A stretch of 64,000 nucleotides of DNA, taken from Buxus sempervirens. Its lineage: Eukaryota > Streptophyta > Magnoliopsida > Buxales > Buxaceae. The notes beneath the pieces are model-generated. The model saw nothing but the letters and a program-made list of their open reading frames with translations, was not told the origin of the DNA and searched no databases. Below are positions 22,806 through 34,944 of this stretch, in pieces. Within the stretch, counting starts at the first letter, position 1, and every line of letters starts with the position of its first letter. The stretch covers positions 20,362,366-20,426,365 of the forward strand of contig OX387185.1 of NCBI GenBank assembly GCA_947561395.2. The letters run 5' to 3'. Made by a program: the position numbers and the translations under genes.

Positions 22806-25196
22806 GCTGCTCTACACCGGTCGTGGCAACACACAAGGCCATGCAATTACACCAATAAAGCCGCAATACCATTACATTACTAAGCTTAGTCTAGGATCCA
22901 GGACAAGCTAAACCAAACAAATAACTCAACACATAAACCAACCTCTGATAGCAAATTATACCGACCTTTGGTATCACCATGACTAAACACCTCAACTTTA
23001 TCATGGGTCACTTAGGGCCAGAACAATAACTCATGGAATTTCAAATGAGGTTCTAAACCAAAAAAAAAAAAAAAACAATAATCAAACCTTTTATATAAGC
23101 ATTTGCTCAAGAGAAATCATTTGTTTATAAATTCAATTCAGCACATTATAACCTGATAAAACTCCGTTAAAAAGGTATCAAAATTGAAAGTAATAGTAAA
23201 ACATGAAATAAGCAAAAACCAGGAACTCATGGTACCAAACCAGTAATTAACCAACTAACAAGCACCTTAATACTAACCTTTAATCATCTTAAATTCACCC
23301 AATAATTTATGGAATGATCTCAGTAGGTTACAATCACTTAGAAATATTACTAGCATCTTAATTCAGCTCCTGGATAGGTTTGTGAACGATTAGATTGGAG
23401 AAAATTAGCTAAAAACAATCAACAGCACTTAACCTGGGAATTTGGTGGGTGCGTTGACTTCAAGTCAGTAGGTGGCAGTAGGCGCCAGTAGGCACATCCA
23501 ACTTTTATAAGGTCCGCTGAGTACTACTGAGCAAAGTCAGTAGGCGGCACTCAGCGCATACCCCCTAATTTATCCGACAGAGGTTTTTAGTCACTATTAG
23601 CTTGATTCCTCCATGTCTGACCTTAAATTAACCCTCTACAATAGCTAATCCACACTCCTCACACCTCTAACAGTCATTTAGAACCAAATCGAAATTAATT
23701 CTACTAAGATCATGCTCCATATCCACAAATCTATTTGTAAAACCAATTTCAGTCGAGGATAATACAAACAACCTACAATCGTGATTACACTCATGCATTC
23801 GGCTTCAACAATTGGAGGAAAACCAGTGCTACTCACCTGATTCGCACTCCTTTAGCACAGCAATTCCAATATCCCTTCCGATCACCAACGACAATCGCTC
23901 AGCTTCTGATCTCAAATTTCCTACAGACAAATTTCAGATCCGATTAGATCTTATTCACAATTCGTTCTTCCTATAATTCCTCACGAATTTAAGATCAATT
24001 CGTACTCACCTGAACACTCGATGATCTACAAGTGATCTAGATGAATCCTTTAAATTTGCTCAATCCAATATCTTCTTCTTGACTTCGATCAGTTCTTCTT
24101 CAACTTCAAATTCTGATCGGACAGTGTGCGCCCGGTGAAATCGCCACACGTTCGGGCGCACGGATTTGCGTGCGTGCCTCCGGGAGGGTAAAACAGGAAA
24201 TTGGAGTCTCCACTGCCTGATGGGGTGCAGGCATACACCTGGGTGCCTAAGTTTGTCTATTAAGGCTTGGCCTGTGGCTTGAGATTCTAAGTAAGTTCTC
24301 GGTTACAGTCCCGGGAAGTCCGTAGACACCACGGTCCACCTCGTCAAATGATGGGTCCTATAGGTTTTCTTGGTTTGAGTCAATTTTGGTCTCTCACTCA
24401 TCCGATTCCTAATCCTGCATTCAATTTGGTTAAGTCTGGCAGGACCGCCAAGGTGGTGTGGGCCCCTTTACTTGATTTTATCTTTTTTAACTTAATGAAG
24501 TGAGTTTGATTGGGTGGGCCTCGTTGGAAGGCCCACGGATCCCTTGGTAGGTCAAGTATGGTCCACATATTCCCTGGTGGGCGTCGATCTAAGCCTGTGA
24601 GGCCCTTGGGATTTTGGTTCAATGAATTGATTTTACTTTGAAGTTCAAGTTGGATTAAATTGATTTTCATGCCAATGTGGGCCGGGATTGCTTTGTGGGC
24701 CCTTGAGTGGGCCACGCAGTTGGTTGCCAAGTGATTTTGATTATCTTTCTTAATTTGTGCCAAAATGAGCCAGGATTCGGGCTTGGGGCCCTTTACCTAG
24801 GCTTGGGCTTGAAAGCCCAAGACTTCCTGAGTTAGGGCTTGGAAACCCTAATCTTGTTTGGTTCAATGGGCTTAGTGGGCCCGACAGGCCCTGCCCGTGG
24901 TCTCGGCCAAACCAATCCTAATCTAAGCCTTCATGCTTCGAAACTGGGCTCTTGGTGGGCCGCATTGGGTTTGGCCCATTCAATCACTTTAATTACCTTT
25001 ATTTAACAAAAGTAGGTTTGTCGGGCTTAGTGGGCCCCGTTGGAAGGCCCACTGGAAATCAAATTGGACCGGGTTGGTCCATGGCCCATCTTGGGTCTCT
25101 GGTTGACCCAAAAACCCTTCTGGTTCATCTAGATTGATCAAACAAGTCAAGAAAGTAGCACAAGATCATGAAAACCCAAACAATGAGATGTAACAG

Positions 25197-25300
25197 TGTA
25201 GCCGACCTGAGCTGTCAGCTACACACATAAATAGGTGTATCCGACCACTTTGATCGGATACAAAGAGGAGCAGGTGTAGCCTACCATTCTGGTCGGCTAC
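25197..25300 (-). repeat. E7 LTR hairpin array
   Basis: Three hairpins are seen: TGTAGC/GCTACA (25197-25223), GTATCCGA/TCGGATAC (25237-25261) and GTAGCC/GGCTAC (25276-25300), with a weaker fourth near 25320. Between the second and third, T:A is replaced by G:C in both arms. Confidence 0.85.
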
Positions 25301-26760
25301 AAACAAATACAAGCTGATCCGACCTGAGTTGTCATATCAGTTAAAAAATGCCATTTTTCATATTTTGCCAAGGGGTTTAGGTTTCTGGGCTTCCCAGGGG
25401 TATTCCATGGTTGGGTGGGCCCCTGTGTAGGCCCACAGTGGTTCAAATGAGAGCCATTTGGCTTCTCTTGGGTTTCTCCAAACCAAACTATAAGGGATGG
25501 GAGAGGGTTTCCCTCTTCTTTCTCTTGGGTGAAATCCAGCAAAGGAATAGAGGTCATGCACCTCCATCCAGGTTGTTTACAGCCTCAAGGAACCACAATA
25601 AATTATGAATAATAAGAGAAAAGAAAATCAATTAAAACATGCTTCATCTAGGGCCTACCTTTCATCAAAAGGTGCATGCATGTGCTTGTTGTGCTCAAGG
25701 ACTAAAAAAGACTAATCTATGCACCTACAAAATCCATTGCATATGATAGGACACATTAACAACTTAAAGATATTCCTAACAAGCAAATATGCAATATGCA
25801 CCTAGAACCCATGACTAAACCAAGTGGGATGATCTCATGTGGTCGGAAACAGCAACCAACATGCATTGGAATCCTAACTAAGATACTTAAGACAATAAAA
25901 ACATGCTTATCACTTACCATGCATACCCACCAAGCTTCACTCACATACATGCTTTGAACACATAGTCATGAGGGTAAAATAACATGCATACCTAAGACTA
26001 TCATCATATACATACAAATAAAAGGAAAAATATACCACACATCACTTACCATACCCATACGAATCCGAACCACAAGCCTAGCTAGAGAAAGTGTCTAAAG
26101 AAGGGGATAAGGGGATTACAAGTGGGGTACATTAGATGATCATGCTAAGGGGAACATACTCCCACACAAATAATTAAAAAAAACCCCAAAACAGCACCCT
26201 AAATGACACAAAAGTGTGTAGACAGCTCTCATGCTCCCATGGAACCATAAGCATACTTACCCTTACCTTTAGAGACTTTCACAGACAAAAATGAGGATCA
26301 AATACGTGAAGATCATGTAGGAAAGATAGCTCAAAACAAGGGTGAGACCAAACTTTTCTAAAAACTATAAAAATGCCTCATTCTCATATATGTGAAATAA
26401 AAGGTACTAGGGGACATTACCTTGGGATTTCTCTTCTTCTTGGAGGTGTGTTGAACCTTCTTGGAGCCCAAGTAGCTGCTGGAACAACAACCTTGAAGCA
26501 CCACCAGCAACTCCCTTGTCCTCCTTTGAATGAAGATGAAGAAGGAAAGAAGAGAAGAGGGATAGGGTTGTCCAAGAGGGGGTTTTTGGGTGGTGTAGGA
26601 GGTGAAGAGAGCTTAGGAGAGGAGGTCAATGGGAGAGAGGTGGGAGAGATGGGAGCAAAAAAAGATGAGCTAACCCCTTCATACGTATGGGGCTTGGTGG
26701 TTTTATCATGGGGTAATGCATGGGGGCATGGGAGTTGTGGTGAGACATAAGGATGCCCAT

Positions 26761-26764
<4 letters not shown>

Positions 26765-26809
<45 letters not shown>
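26765..26809. repeat. (GA)n microsatellite
   Basis: An uninterrupted GA run of about 44 bp in the E7 LTR, with shorter runs near 26920-26940 and 26983-27002 between 'atgcatgcat' words. Confidence 0.95.
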
Positions 26810-26813
<4 letters not shown>

Positions 26814-27102
26814 TGCATGGTGAGATGATGATGCATGCCCATGTGGGAAAGAGAGAGACACACACACATATGCATGCATGAGGCATGAGGGGTTGCATGC
26901 ATAGGGAACATTAATCATGAGTGAGAGAGAGAGAGAGAGATGTATGCATGTGGCATGGGGGGAGGTATGCATAGGTGTTCATGGAGGAGAGAGAGAGAGA
27001 GAAAGATGTATGAGATGTTGCATGCATGGATGATGCACATGCATGCCCATAGGAAACATCAATCATGAGAGAGAGGTAGCAAATCTTAATATTTGCAGAT
27101 TA

Positions 27103-27265
27103 GCCCCTGATACTTTTGGATATTTACATATTTGGTCCCTGATACTTTTGGATATTTACAGATTAGTCCCTGATACTTTTGGATATTTACATATTTGGTC
27201 CCTGATACTTTTGGATATCTACATATTTGGTCCCTGATACTTTTGGATATCTGCAGATTCACCCT
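27103..27265. repeat. 34-bp tandem repeat in the E7 LTR
   Basis: About five copies of a unit containing 'tccctgatacttttggatat', alternating 'tttacatatttgg' and 'tttacagattag'. A degenerate counterpart ('cagggactaaatctgtaaa') is at 9200-9310 in the E1 LTR. The ORFs on both strands are artefacts. Confidence 0.9.
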
Positions 27266-28193
27266 TAAGATATTTTTCATTGATTTGGATAATTACAGAT
27301 TTAATCCCTAAGACCTTTTTGCACTGTTGCTTGCCACGTGTGCAGGCTTTTGGCCACGTGTGCAATTTTCCGGCACTGTTGCCCTAGAACTTCAACTGCT
27401 CATATCTTCTTCATCCGGACTCTGATTCAGGCAAACTCAGTTGCGTTAGAACCGTATCGGAGCCCTCTATCCATTGGTACATGGCTAAGCACCTGGTTCG
27501 GGGTTTAACAGAAAGTCAACTTTCGGCTCCCCCTCAAGTTTGACCAGCTCATAGATCCTTTATCCGAACTCCGATTCCAGCAAACTCAATTGCATTGCAA
27601 CCGTGTCGAGATTCTCAATCCATTAAGATAAAGCAAGGTGGCTAATTATCACTTGACCAAAAAGTCAACTTTTCACCCCTTAGGGGTTGACTTTCTGTCT
27701 AGGGTTTGCATTTCCGGCACTTCTGGGGTGCAAAAATGAGGTGCTTACAGATAGCATCAAAATACTTCTGCTCTCCTCCAATGGCTCTGGTTCAATCCAA
27801 CAGCAATTCTCTCCCTTGATCAATATGTGCGAAACCTATGCCCTGAAATGAGCCGATTATTTATACTTCCCCCTTTGGTGCCCAAAACCCAATTAATTCA
27901 TGATTTGCTAGTGCTCACCCATATAACTCCCTACATGAACAGCTCCCCTAGCCATTTGATCCTCTGATTTGCTTCTCCACTTAATCACCTACATTAGCAC
28001 CTCTTTAAACAATATAATAATTACAATTATTATTAAACACTACTAACCTTAATTTATCTTTTTCCGCACTTAATTTAGTGAAATCCCCAAATTACCCCTG
28101 CTCCTCAAATATCTGAAAATTCCACCAATAGAAATTTATTTAAACTTATTAAATAACCTCATAAATAATAATCACTAAAACTAGGGTTTTACA

Positions 28194-28830
28194 AAATCGC
28201 CCTTCAGGAGGGCATAGAGAAAGAGAGAGCGAGAACTAGGGAGAGAAGAAAGATGGGAAATAGGCCAGAGGTTCGTGAAAACGATCCTCAGGAGAATGCT
28301 GGTAGTAAGAGAAAACTGGAAGTGCGGAGAGGTCCCACACCATCATACTCAGTCGCCTTCCCCGTAAAGGATGTGGTCACAGTATAAAAGTTCAGTGTGG
28401 ACTCACCTGAATAGGGGTAGACAGGGTGCTCTACCCTAGGAATATGAAGGCTGGCCGAAATAGTATCAGGCGAAACTAGAAATCTAGTGCCCCTAATATA
28501 GACATAGAAAGAAGTCTGGTCGGGAGAGATCTCATGGATATTGCTATAAAACTCCCTAACCAGCTCCTCGCAGGTGGGAGCAAAGCCACTAAAGAGGGAT
28601 AGCCACCCTCTCCCCTCAATAAGACTCTGGATGGAAGGAGCAAATTCCTCAAATTTGATGCTCCTCTCTAAGAGGATCGTCCTACCACTGAAATGCTCCT
28701 CATACATCTCCTTCTCACTATCAGCGCTCGACTTAGGCTCTAAACCCAAGTCAGTCAACGCCCATTTGGCTTGGGTGCTGAGCGCCCAGTTCTCTTTAGG
28801 AAATAATAAACCAAAACTAAAAATTAGCAA
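28194..28830 (-). pseudogene. N-terminal piece of antisense Transposase_32-type gene (E4)
   Basis: The minus-strand frame includes IKFEEFAPSIQSLIEGRGW, ELVREFYSNIHEISPDQTSF, YVYIRGTRFLVSPDTISASL and VEHPVYPYSGEST. These line up with FDDFVASIKENFRVRGW, ELVREFYSNIHDVSPDQASF, AYIRGTRFQISPEFVAASL and VEHPVYPYSSGT in the E14 gene. As I recall the Pfam entry, this is the Transposase_32 (PF20167) 'putative plant transposon protein' domain; no enzymatic activity is established that I know of. A start-like region lies near 28830. It is broken. Confidence 0.85.
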
Positions 28831-28881
28831 ATTGGAATAATTATAATTATATAGTAGTTAGAAATAACTTATAATAGCCCA

Positions 28882-28930
<49 letters not shown>

Positions 28931-29620
28931 ATACAGTGAAAATATAAGTAGGAAAATAATTATATATTGAACTACTGAAAATTTAAAATATTGGAAAATA
29001 CAAAAAAATTTAAAATTTTGTCTGGGATAATAATTAGAGTTTGTATAAATGTTTATCCAGAAATTTTTGGTAATTGCAGGACAACACATTTGACGAATAT
29101 TAACTGTTGCACAAATGCATGATTAGAACTGATTGATACATCAAAATAATATATTGAACATAAAATTATATCTGAGGATGGATGTATAATTAAATTATTA
29201 TTGCTAGATATTGTTTGTTGCTTGTTGAGCCAATTGCATTAGGACATGCCCAAGGTGTGGTGAAGCAGTGTACAATGTGGAACTACACTTGAGTGCAAAT
29301 CTTATGCAATATGGGATATGTATTAGTATAAATAGGTGCGTATAAATATGTATTGTGAATAAAGTATTTTGATGCAAGTTAAACTAGATAAAATCCGCGA
29401 TTTTCTTCTCAAGCTTGCATATAAGCGGACGGGTTTATATGTATGGATTGATGATAAGAGATCTGTGGACTTCTTCTACAGTATTTTTGAAGTTAAACCA
29501 TATTTTGAGAAATGGAATTGAAATGAGGAAAATTCTGAATTTTGAAACTTGGTTCTGAATTATAGAATGAAGATTATTGTTTTAAATTTCGAGGTCGAAA
29601 TTTTTGTTAGATGGGTAGGA
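28831..29620 (+). other. E4 3' internal module and polypurine-like tract
   Basis: AT-rich, with an (AT)n run at 28886-28928. From about 29220 to 29620 it is homologous, on the opposite strand, to E14 61394-61800: shared 'atactgtagaaga', 'tactaatacatatccca' (reversed here) and 'caattggctcaacaa'. The block 'aaatttcgaggtcgaaattt' and a GGGTAGGA tract abut the LTR at 29621. Confidence 0.75.
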
Positions 29621-32600
29621 TGTAAGACCCAGATTTTTACGTAATAATTAGGGCATGAATAAATAAAAAAAATATAAGTTTAAAAATTTAGTAGAAGTAA
29701 AAAGTGAGAAATTTAGAAGATTAATATTCCAAATAATCAATAATTGGTAAATAAAGAAGAATTTTAAAGGAAATTAACCTAAAATGGTATTTTGGTAATT
29801 TTTAGAAAAGTACAGTTTATGAAATAAATCATTAAGTAATAATTAGGATTATAAAATAGAAGAAAATAATTTATTTAGTCAAGTTAGAAATAAAATATGG
29901 ATAGTTAAAGCATAAAAGAGGAAAAGGGACAATTAGGTAGTTTCGGGCCTTAATTGGGAGAAAAAGCAACCTAATAAGTGTTTAGATGATATTTAGGAAT
30001 TAAGTAGGTGTTATGCACGAAATTAAGTTAAAAGAAGGAGTTTAGATAGTGGGAAATCAAATTAGTATAGTATTAATAGAAAATTAAAAGGTGGAGAAAA
30101 AGTAGGAATTAATTAAAAGGTGGTTGAATCAAATTAGACCACTCTAAGGTTAGCCCAATTAAAAGGAGGTTATTAGGGTTGGTTTAGGACTTTTATAGCC
30201 TAGTATAAATAGAAAAGAAAGGGATGAGAAGAGAGAATTTTCGTGTGAAATACAATGAGAGAAAAGAGAGGGAGAAAGGAAGAGGAAAGCTGCTGCAGAG
30301 ATGTCCGACCAGCCTCCATCAAAATCCGATCGGGAAACATCCAGCCATTGGATCAACCTCAAATTTGGAGGTTTGGTTCATGACTGGTGGAACGCTAATC
30401 TGAACGGTGGAGATTGGAATTGGAGAACCCTAAGTTGGTGTGAATAGGGTAGAAGTTCGGCCCAGATTTAGAAACTCTAAAAAGAAGATGGATTTAGCGT
30501 ATGAGGCAAGTAGCAACCCTTGAAAACTGGAGGAATTGCATGGATTTGTTTTCTGAGATTTAATATCGTATGCTTTGATTAGTCGGAACCGAGTTTACAT
30601 GGAATCGAATGGTTTATATTATAGAGTTTTGTATTCTTGAAGAATTTGCTAAAGTAATGAAGAAATCTAGATTTGATCACGTAGACAATTTAGGGATGGT
30701 AAATAATTGGTACAAATAATCTAGAGTGATGTAAGTATGATTTAGAACAATAGGGTATTAATTTAGAATAATAAAACCTAAAGAAAAAGCCCAAAAATCA
30801 GACCTTGTTGAAATTGAGGAAAAACAGCCAAATTTACACTGGCACTCAGGGGCGTCTAGTTTGCCTGAGGTTGGCGCCCATAACCAGAAAATCCAGAATT
30901 TAGGATTTTTCAAATACGAAAGGATGTTTGATAATTTTTCCATTAATATAATTATTTTAACATCTTTCTAAGAACCTAATTGAGGTGTGGAAATTTATAA
31001 AATTAAATTTGGTAAATAACCAATTAATTAGAAATCATAATGGTAGGTGAGTGTGTAAAGGGTTAAATTATAGGGAATAGTGATAGGAATAATACCAACT
31101 TGTAATTATGAACTAAAGTCATCTTCTAAACTTTGTTTTAGGTCTGTAAAATATGTTGGAACTAAAAATACAAAAATTGTAGTAGTTGCTATCTTAAGTC
31201 TTAGTTATAGAAAATTTGGAAATTTAACAAGAGGATTAATAAGGAAACTTTAGGCAAGTCTTGTATTACTGGTGCATGTGCTCTAGATGTGAATACTAAT
31301 TTTCTGGAAATTACATTAATTCTGATTTCTATTGAGATTTATGATCATGAGTATTATTTTGGATCTCTTCTGAGAAATTTCATATGTTACCTCGCAAAAG
31401 GCTTTAATTTGGTTATGAAGATTGAGTCTTGGATTTTCACATGGAAACCTGATATCTTGATTATGACATGAATTTTTGGATATGTTTATGGATTGGATTG
31501 TGGCATGATGTTATTCGGTTTTCTTTTACGGTTGAGTGATACTGCTTCCTGTGGTTGAGTTGATACTAGCCTTTGCGGCATATATGGGTAATCCTCTGTT
31601 GTAGAAATGTGTAATCCTCTATGTAAAGATGTGTAATCCTTTACAGTAAAGGTGTGTATGCCTCCTACAATAGGAGTGTCCTCCTGTATGTTGTTTTATC
31701 GTGTTTTGTGTCAGTGGACTTAGCTAAATATGGATCCATAGTTATTGGCTGGATAGCTAAGTGGTATTTCTTTTGGGTTGAGTTACTTCTATGTGTGAGC
31801 GCGCTTCCTTTGCAAGTTAGTTTGCTTTAGAAAGTCCTATGTCTGGAGGGACACCCCGATGCGCTGCTTATGATTCCCTGTACATGTTGATAAGCAGTCA
31901 CCTCCGTGTATTGATTTCGGTGCTGCATGCTGGTGGTACATGCCAACTTTGTTGAGTTCGTGCGCAATAAGTCGGTGACTACGGCTCTTGTCTATAGCTG
32001 CGCTGCATGGGGCTTGAGTATCATTAAGTAGCACTGCCCCTTAGTCGTACGGTGGTATAGCAGTTAATTGAGTGTCATCTCAAATACTTATCATCTTTGT
32101 GAGTCCTGCAAGGGCACGTGTTTTATCGCTTTTGTCGGTTTTACCCCGTTAACATCCAATTACTGGTATTTGTACATGATCATTTGTTTTATTTCTTTAT
32201 TTGGAATTGCCATGAATAACTTGGATTTCTCGTCTTATCGTTGATTAATTGAATACCTCATGACTATTTGCTTAAATTGGACTGTTCCTAATTGCATGCA
32301 CCTGCTACTTGCTGAGATGTAAATTTCACTCCATTTTCCCCTATTTTTTAGGTTTCTTGGAGAGATCGCAAAGATAGGGTTTATTTGACGGGTAGATTTA
32401 TAATTGATAATATTGTTCACACTTTGATTAGACAATCCTATTGTAAACTAAATTGATTATTATGAAATAAAGAAATTGTATTATTTCTCACCAGAACTCT
32501 GATATAATTAATTAGTTTTTAAAATTATTGTGAATCTTAGTTCGTATCTGACCCCAGCTTCGTGGTAACACCTCGAGTTTGGTTGTTGAATCGGACTTGG

Positions 32601-32669
32601 GTTGTTACAGTAGCGAACCGGGTTCGGGTTGGTTGCCGGTTTGCATTGACCCGGGTTCGGGGCGTTACA
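29621..32669 (+). repeat. E4 right LTR (3.05 kb)
   Basis: It runs from TGTAAGACCC to GGGGCGTTACA, with right flank AGGAT (32670-32674). It has a TATAAAT box (30204-30210), a donor-like ATGAG|GCAAGTAGCAAC at 30505/30506 (a GC-type donor), a short GGCGCC-type module (30830-30890), hairpins near 31638-31676, and a duplicated terminus (GGTTGTTACA about 60 bp before the end). A fragment of the same family is E9. Confidence 0.9.
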
Positions 32670-32674
32670 AGGAT

Positions 32675-34944
32675 AATTCTTCCGCACTTAGTATGTGAAC
32701 AAAGCTTGACTGCATACTAAGTACGGACGAAGCCTGACCGCACACCAAGTGCGGTTAGAACATTTTTTGTCTATAAATAGGGACCACAGCCCCCATTGTC
32801 CAAGGCTTGGCTACCCTTCGTCCCCACCAACTTGTTTGCAACCAGTGAGTGTCTCTACCCTTCCTCAATCCTTAAACCCCTTCAAAATTCCCATTTTACC
32901 CCTCAAACCATCTCTGTCATCCCTTCTTTCTCTTCTAACCTCTTGAGGATAAGAAAGAGGTCATTTTTGGAGCCAAAGGGAGCCTCCAAAACTGCTGTCC
33001 ACATCCACTTGGGACCACCATACATCCAAGGGTGAACGTAATATCAAGGTGAGAATCTCTATAGCATTTTATTCAACATATCTTGAAATAAAATCTTTTT
33101 AATTACATTTCTTTTCAGCTATTTTGGAGCCTACTTCTTGTTATCTATTTCTCACCATTTCTTTCCTTTTTGTATGACTTGGGAGTCCCCATGGTAAGGT
33201 GGATTTCTTATACAAAAAGATGGGAGGAGAGCCCTTTCGTAAAAGTAAAGAGTCTTAGTTAAGAAAGCTTATATCTAACTTTATCTTGCTGATTCATTTT
33301 TTTTTAAAGAGGGGATTGTCCTCTTTGTACATCTGTTGTATCCCTAACCTCCATCCCCTCTCTCCCTTCCTCTAAAATAGGTGATTATTGTTCCTCTACA
33401 TGCCTGTTTATTTCATGTTTGTCTCATTTTTTTTATATAGTTTTACATGTGTAGGAATAACTTCTCACACACACACTTAGTCACCTTCATCATCCACTAT
33501 TTAAATACTTTTTTGGGGGGATGGAACACCACACACCTATGTACAGCACATGTATAGACATGTTTAAAGATTATTTTTTTTAGCATGCCTAAGTCACTTT
33601 AAGTGCTCTAAGCTCTCCTTTTCTAGCATGTTAGATCTCTTTATTAGATTCTTTTCGTTATATAACTTGCATGCAAACTACTCATCGTGTAGTTAGTTTC
33701 AGTTGCTTTATATGTGGATGTTTTAGTTGTTCAAGGCTTGTTTGAATTGATGGTTGATGAGAATGACCGAGAGACCACAGATAAGGCCGATCGGGCCTTA
33801 CTTCTTCTCTCCCCATGGGGAAGAAGATGGACCTTCATCAACGCCAACGCAGGGACCTCTAGAGTCCCTAATATGAATTTGTAGAGTCTCTTCCCAGAGA
33901 AGAGGAGAGCCCTAAGCTCCCTTCCTTCTCTCTTCTTTGAAGCAACCCTGAAAATGGCATTTTTTGCCAAAAATGAGCATCTAAACCACTGTGGGTCTAC
34001 TCGGAGACCCACAGCAAGTCGCAAAGACCCTTGCGAAGTAGGCGACCACATCCCCCTGGCCATTTCAGCATTTTTGGGTTTCCAGGTCGAGTCTGCAGAT
34101 ACAGTGCGGACCAGACCCGACCGCACTGTATGTGCAGACAGGTCTGGTCCGCATAGGGTCTGCGGATAGACCTAGTGAACCCCCAATTTTTGTTTCTTTG
34201 GGTCTTGGCCCAACCGTTTCAACCCAAATCATATTTATAAGATCCCCTAGGGTCTCTGGGTCAACCTAGACCCCCATTTTGAGACTTGGGCCAAATAAGG
34301 CTTCGCGGGCCTTCCAACGGGGCCCACATCTTGACTAGCCCAAACCAGGGCCCATTTTAATGATGAGCAACTGAAGTTGTTTGGTTAATACCTTAGGCCA
34401 CTTCCAAGCCCAATAGGCTTTAAAAATCTCAACTTACTAATTTTTCAAGAATAATTAATTTCCAAATCAAATAACTAAAGCCAGTAAATAGGGTTATCCA
34501 ATGTAACCCTAGATGGGCCTTGGGCTTGGCTTAAGCCCAATATGGTATCCAATGGGCCTTCCAACGGGACCCATATCAGACCCACTTTACTAAGGGATAA
34601 AAAGATAAAATTAAATAAGAGAAAGGGACCCACACCGTTAGTGGTCCCCACTCAGACTTAAATAAACTGTGCATGTTTGGCTTAGGAATAGGGTGTGACT
34701 AAGTTGACTCAAACCAGGGAGACCCGAGGGACCCGTCAAATTGACGGGGTGGACCGGGCTGTCTTTGGACTTCCCCGAACCGTAACCGAGAACTTAGCTG
34801 GAATCTCTAAAAAGCCGCAGACCACTTAAATAGACCATAATAGGCACCCTGGTGTTTTCCTGCACCCCATCAGGCAATGGCGACTCCGAATTTCCCGAGG
34901 GACGCACTCCACGTGCGCCTCGCTCGTGCGAAAGACCATGCACA
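32675..34944 (+). repeat. E8: Ogre-like LTR, right part, host of E4
   Basis: It shows a TATAAATA box (32772-32779), a donor-like TCAAG|GTGAGA at 33048/33049, strong hairpins (32686-32722, 32738-32754, 34099-34131, 34140-34172), the 'gggccttccaacggg' half and the 'caccccatcaggcaatggcg' block near the end, all as in E12. It ends GCACA at 34944. No primer site follows, so this is a 3' or solo LTR. Its left part is off-window, beyond E4. Confidence 0.85.

Larger units (their letters stand above)
24125..27749 (-). repeat. E7: Ogre-like solo LTR inside E6
   Basis: On the minus strand it runs from TGTAAGCACCTCATTTTTGC (27749) to GGGCGCACA (24125), 3625 bp. Flanks are GACAG (24120-24124) and GATAG (27750-27754), a target duplication with one difference. 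Features include a TATA-like GATAAAA near 26703, a donor-like CCAAG|GTAATG at 26423/26422, hairpins at 25197-25300, a (GA)n tract and a 34-bp tandem repeat. It is homologous to the E1, E8 and E12 LTRs. There is no internal region. The 26.4-26.9 kb ORFs are simple-repeat artefacts. Confidence 0.92.
22075..28193 (-). repeat. E6: solo LTR of the E13 family, interrupted by E7
   Basis: On the minus strand it runs from TGTAAAACCCTAG (28193) to CCGGGGCGTTACA (22075). Its flanks, GAATC (22070-22074) and AAATC (28194-28198), differ by one base. Without E7 the LTR is about 2.5 kb. It shares with the E13 LTR the four-hairpin array (22687-22805 here), a donor-like TCAG|GTGAGTAGCACTG at 23837/23836 and a CG-rich module (23440-23575). 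There is no internal region. Confidence 0.92.
17938..32669 (+). mobile_element. E4: LTR element carrying an antisense Transposase_32-type gene, no gag or pol seen
   Basis: Visible parts are the end of a left LTR (17938-18353), an iMet-type primer site, about 2.8 kb of interior once E5 and E6 are set aside, a polypurine-like tract, and a right LTR (29621-32669). The interior is filled by three minus-strand pieces of a plant 'putative transposon protein' gene, starting near the right LTR and ending about 450 bp from the primer site. The two LTRs belong to one family, but the roughly 400 bp that can be compared differ strikingly (about a fifth by eye). Either the element is old or two related insertions contribute. 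It is a broken fossil. Confidence 0.65.

Noticed and set aside
26417-26972. ORFs of 88-164 residues with long Leu/Ser or Ser/His runs
   Set aside because: They run through (GA)n and ATGCATGC simple repeats in the E7 LTR.
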